A stretch of 7,399 nt of DNA from DASWUD01 sp036401755 (GTDB lineage: Bacteria > Pseudomonadota > Gammaproteobacteria > Thiohalomonadales > Thiohalomonadaceae), in NCBI GenBank assembly GCA_036401755.1, contig DASWUD010000211.1, positions 1-7,399 on the forward strand. The letters run 5' to 3'. Numbering within the stretch: position 1 is the stretch's first letter; each line of letters starts with the position of its first letter. The notes below the pieces were generated by a model. It had not been told where the DNA came from, ran no database searches, and was given only the letters and a program-made list of their open reading frames with translations. This document shows positions 4,902 to 7,399 of this stretch, piece after piece. A program made the position numbers and the translations under genes.

Positions 4902-7252
4902 AGGGGATGGGAATCAAGAATCGCCTGTTGCTGCTTGCATTGCTGCCAGGAACGGTCATTGCTCTGGTGCTGTTCATCTATTTCACCCGAGGTCAGCTTG
5001 AGTTGCTCAACCAATCACAACATGAGCAGGGGCTGACCATCGCACGCCAGTTGGCGCCGGCGAGTGAGTATGGTTTTGTCAGTGGCAACCCGCAATTGCT
5101 GGGTCAGCTGGCCGGCTCCCTGATGCAGCAGGCAGATGTGACCGGCATTTCCATCGCCGATCCGCAGGGACGCCAGTTATTCGCCGAAGGCTCACTGGCC
5201 AACCTCGGCAACCTGCCCGCGCCGCAGGGTGAGGATGCCGAGCTGTGTGCCGACAGTGGCGATCGGATGCTGTTTTGTGCCCCCATTATCAAGACGCAAT
5301 TACCCATCTCCGATTTCCCGGCCAGCGATGATATCGAGAGACGCATCATTGGCCACGTCTATGTGGAGACCAGCACCCTCTCCATGCAAAGTCAGCGTTC
5401 CACCATCATTTTTCGTGCGTTACTCATGTCAAGCATGTTGCTGTTCATTACCGGCCTGATCGCGGTGCGTATCGGCACGCAAATCTCATTGCCGATTGTC
5501 GCGATGACCCGGGAGGTGGGCAAGGTAGCCGAGGGCAATCTCGATTTGCACGTATCGGCGGGCTCATTTGGTGAAATCGGTCAACTTGAACAGGGTATCG
5601 ATAGCATGGTCGGCGCCCTGCGAGTTGCCCGAGATGAGATGCGCTCGAATATCGACAGCGCCACAGCACGGCTCCGTCAGGCGCTTGGTGAGTTGGAGAA
5701 GAGAAACCGCGACCTCGAAGAGCAACGTCTGCACGCCCAGGCGGCCAGTGAGGCAAAGAGTCGCTTCCTTGCCAACATGAGCCATGAGATCAGGACCCCG
5801 CTGAGTGGCATGGTGGGGCTGCTGTTCATGCTGCGCCAGACCAAGCCGTCGCCAGAGCAGAATGAGTATCTCGACAATCTGGAAAACTCTGCGGCATCGT
5901 TGCGTGCGCTGATTGATGACATACTCGACCTTTCACGCATTGAGGCGGGCCGCCTGACCATTCATGAACAGGAGTTCGTGCTGCGCGATCTTCTGGCGGG
6001 CGTTGCATCCATGCTGGCCCCGGCTACCCACCAAAAGGGTGTCGAGTTCATCGTTCATGTGGCCAAGGATGTGCCGCGTTGGGTGATGGGCGACCCGCTG
6101 CGATTGCGCCAGATTCTAACCAATTTGATCGGCAACGCAGTCAAGTTCACGGAGCGGGGCTATGTGCGGCTGCACGTGGGTAGCTCACTGGACAGTGAGC
6201 ATCATATCCTCGTTACCCGCTTCACGGTGGAGGACAGTGGGATTGGGATCGCCAGCGAAAAGCTCGAATATATCTTCGAAAGCTTCGCCCAAGCCGACGA
6301 GAGCACGACGCGACGCTATGGCGGTTCGGGGCTCGGAACCACCATTTCGCGCGAACTGGTGACGCTCATGGGCGGGACGCTGAAGGTGGAGAGTGAGGAG
6401 GGGCGTGGCACACGTTTCATTTTCGAACTGCCCCTTGGGGTCATTGATTCCGATGAAGAGGAGCCGTTGCCCTATGCCGGCAAGCGTGCCTTGCTGCTGG
6501 AGGCGCACGGCCCCAGTCGCTTGGCCGAGCGTGAACTGCTGGAGTCTCTTGGTTTCGAGGTGAAGGAGTTTGCCGAGGCTGAGCCGCTCATGGCGTTGCT
6601 GGAGGAGAAAAAAGGCGACTATTACTTGCTGGTGGTCGCGGAGAACGACCGTGACTCCTCCCGGCAAGAGATGGTATGGCAGCTAAGGCAGCGCGTCGCC
6701 TATGGACAGATGCCGCGTCTGTTGCATCTTACTTTCATGGGTGGGATGGATGATGCTGCGCTGTTCGATGGGGTACTCCACAAACCGCTCTGCATGGAGC
6801 ATCTGGCAGCGAAACTCCACCAAATGCTCGGCGGCGGCAAGCAGGTGGCGGAGCCCGAAGCAGTGGATTCTGGGTACGGCTCATTGAAAATCCTGGTGGC
6901 GGAGGATGATCATATCAACGCCAAGGTGATGAGTTATTTCCTGACGCAGAAGGGGCATCAGGTAGTGCTGGCGACAAACGGTCGCGCGGCTCTGGGGTTG
7001 TTGCAGCAACAACACTTCGATTTGGGCTTTATCGACCTGCGCATGCCGGAGATGGATGGGTTGATGGTGGCGCGGCAGTGGCGTAGTGATGAGAAGGAGG
7101 GGCGACGCCTGCCTCTCATTGCCGTGACGGCCAATGTAACCCGTGACGATCGCGCCGCCTGTTTCGAAGCGGGCATGGACGACTTCGTCAGCAAACCGGT
7201 CGATCCGGTCAGGTTGTGTGAATTGCTCGACAAGTATGTCCAGCGGAGCTAA
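4898..7252 (+). CDS. BarA-like hybrid sensor histidine kinase (sCache-HAMP-HisKA-HATPase-pseudoREC-REC)
   Basis: A 784-residue inner-membrane kinase. Order: TM1 about 8-29; periplasmic sensor about 31-168 resembling the BarA N-terminal sCache domain (ASEYGFVSGN), with C117 and C127; TM2 about 169-191; HAMP about 192-245; coiled coil about 245-287; HisKA with NMSHEIRTP, phospho-acceptor His296; HATPase with N-box N409/N413, G1 DSGIG (446-450) and G2 GGSGLG (475-480). A first receiver-like domain (about 528-645) has lost the acidic pocket: EAH replaces the N-terminal acid pair and the strand-3 Asp is A/E (LVVAEN), although HKP (K629) remains. The second receiver (about 663-780) is intact: E669 D670 D671, D713 in FIDLRMPEMDG, T744, K766. 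No HPt domain follows, so phosphorelay probably uses an HPt and regulator from elsewhere, unlike full-length BarA. ATG 4898 overlaps the upstream stop and has GGAG 8 bases before it; ATG 4907 is an alternative. The signal is unknown. Confidence 0.95.
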   Translation: MKGMGIKNRLLLLALLPGTVIALVLFIYFTRGQLELLNQSQHEQGLTIARQLAPASEYGFVSGNPQLLGQLAGSLMQQADVTGISIADPQGRQLFAEGSLANLGNLPAPQGEDAELCADSGDRMLFCAPIIKTQLPISDFPASDDIERRIIGHVYVETSTLSMQSQRSTIIFRALLMSSMLLFITGLIAVRIGTQISLPIVAMTREVGKVAEGNLDLHVSAGSFGEIGQLEQGIDSMVGALRVARDEMRSNIDSATARLRQALGELEKRNRDLEEQRLHAQAASEAKSRFLANMSHEIRTPLSGMVGLLFMLRQTKPSPEQNEYLDNLENSAASLRALIDDILDLSRIEAGRLTIHEQEFVLRDLLAGVASMLAPATHQKGVEFIVHVAKDVPRWVMGDPLRLRQILTNLIGNAVKFTERGYVRLHVGSSLDSEHHILVTRFTVEDSGIGIASEKLEYIFESFAQADESTTRRYGGSGLGTTISRELVTLMGGTLKVESEEGRGTRFIFELPLGVIDSDEEEPLPYAGKRALLLEAHGPSRLAERELLESLGFEVKEFAEAEPLMALLEEKKGDYYLLVVAENDRDSSRQEMVWQLRQRVAYGQMPRLLHLTFMGGMDDAALFDGVLHKPLCMEHLAAKLHQMLGGGKQVAEPEAVDSGYGSLKILVAEDDHINAKVMSYFLTQKGHQVVLATNGRAALGLLQQQHFDLGFIDLRMPEMDGLMVARQWRSDEKEGRRLPLIAVTANVTRDDRAACFEAGMDDFVSKPVDPVRLCELLDKYVQRS

Positions 7253-7269
7253 TGGCCCCGCAAACAGGC

Positions 7270-7399
7270 CTAGTGCTTGTGAGGCGGTGCTGGACGGCCG
7301 CCTCGCGCGGACCGCTTCTTGTGGGGACCATTATTGCGCGAGTCACGGCCACCTTTGCCGCCAGCCCTGGGCTGGCTATGTTCAGACTTGCGGGGTGGC
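7270..7399 (-). CDS. C-terminal tail of a basic Gly/Arg/Lys-rich protein, possibly DEAD-box RNA helicase (RhlE-like), 5' part outside window
   Basis: On the minus strand a frame open from the window edge ends at TAG (plus 7270-7272), giving 42 residues rich in Arg, Lys, Gly, His and Pro, with elements such as GGKGGRDSRNNG, PHKKRSARGGR and a final PPHKH. Basic, disordered Gly/Arg tails of this kind typically close RhlE-type DEAD-box helicases, where they bind RNA, and they also occur on a few other RNA-binding proteins. The catalytic core would lie beyond the window, so the assignment rests on composition alone. The gene converges on the kinase with a 17-base gap (7253-7269) that holds no clear rho-independent terminator. 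Confidence 0.5.
   Translation of the reverse strand, partial: PPRKSEHSQPRAGGKGGRDSRNNGPHKKRSARGGRPAPPHKH
7281..7304. repeat. Inverted repeat, 7-base arms, near the convergent gene ends
   Basis: GAGGCGG (7281-7287) and CCGCCTC (7298-7304) pair perfectly around a 10-base loop, 29 bases after the kinase stop and inside the last codons of the minus-strand frame. There is no T-tract on either side, so it is not a classical intrinsic terminator, but it could stall polymerase or protect the kinase mRNA 3' end. Confidence 0.35.
7360..7376. repeat. Near-perfect palindrome, 8-base arms
   Basis: GCCAGCCC (7360-7367) and GGGCTGGC (7369-7376) flank a single base. It is within the minus-strand basic tail; GC-rich Gly/Ala/Pro codons make such palindromes likely by chance. 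Confidence 0.25.

Noticed and set aside
6185..6667. Minus-strand open frame of 160 residues within the kinase gene
   Set aside because: Antisense to the ATPase G1/G2 motifs and the pseudo-receiver; long antisense frames are expected in GC-rich genes.
7253..7269. Rho-independent terminator between the kinase and the convergent gene
   Set aside because: Only short GGCC elements are present, with no stable stem followed by a T-tract on either strand.

Overview
The window looks like chromosomal DNA of a fairly GC-rich gammaproteobacterium. The inference rests on a BarA-like hybrid histidine kinase, outer-membrane TonB-dependent receptors (so a Gram-negative), and a YkgJ-type cysteine-cluster protein. 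No tRNA, rRNA, CRISPR array, transposase or integrase is visible, so nothing here indicates a mobile island.

Layout, left to right. (1) The C-terminal two thirds of a TonB-dependent outer-membrane receptor (TBDR-A), plus strand, cut by the window start. (2) A small cysteine-cluster protein of the YkgJ type on the minus strand, ending 10 bases after TBDR-A. (3) A short divergent intergenic region of about 130 bases with candidate promoters in both directions. (4) A complete second TonB-dependent receptor (TBDR-B), a clear but diverged paralogue of TBDR-A. (5) A secreted ABC-type substrate-binding protein (ABC_sub_bind / TrpX-like fold) with no permease or ATPase beside it. (6) A BarA-like hybrid sensor histidine kinase whose start codon overlaps the stop of the binding protein (ATGA). 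(7) A convergent, truncated minus-strand frame encoding a basic Gly/Arg/Lys-rich tail, possibly the C-terminus of a DEAD-box RNA helicase.

Genes 4-6 are tightly packed on one strand and probably form one operon. TBDR-A probably belongs to the same functional locus, with the YkgJ-type gene lying between the paralogues. A reasonable model, which is inference, is that the receptors bring a ligand across the outer membrane. The periplasmic binding protein captures it and, lacking a transporter, reports it to the periplasmic sCache-like sensor domain of the kinase. The kinase then passes phosphate through its C-terminal receiver to an HPt protein and response regulator encoded elsewhere. The ligand cannot be told from the sequence, and no obvious Fur box was seen.

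The most interesting points are the transporter-less binding protein translationally coupled to a hybrid kinase, the duplicated receptors with differing loop cysteines, a degenerate first receiver domain, a cysteine pair in the periplasmic sensor, and a 14-codon mini-ORF that bridges receptor and binding protein with overlapping stop/start codons at both ends.
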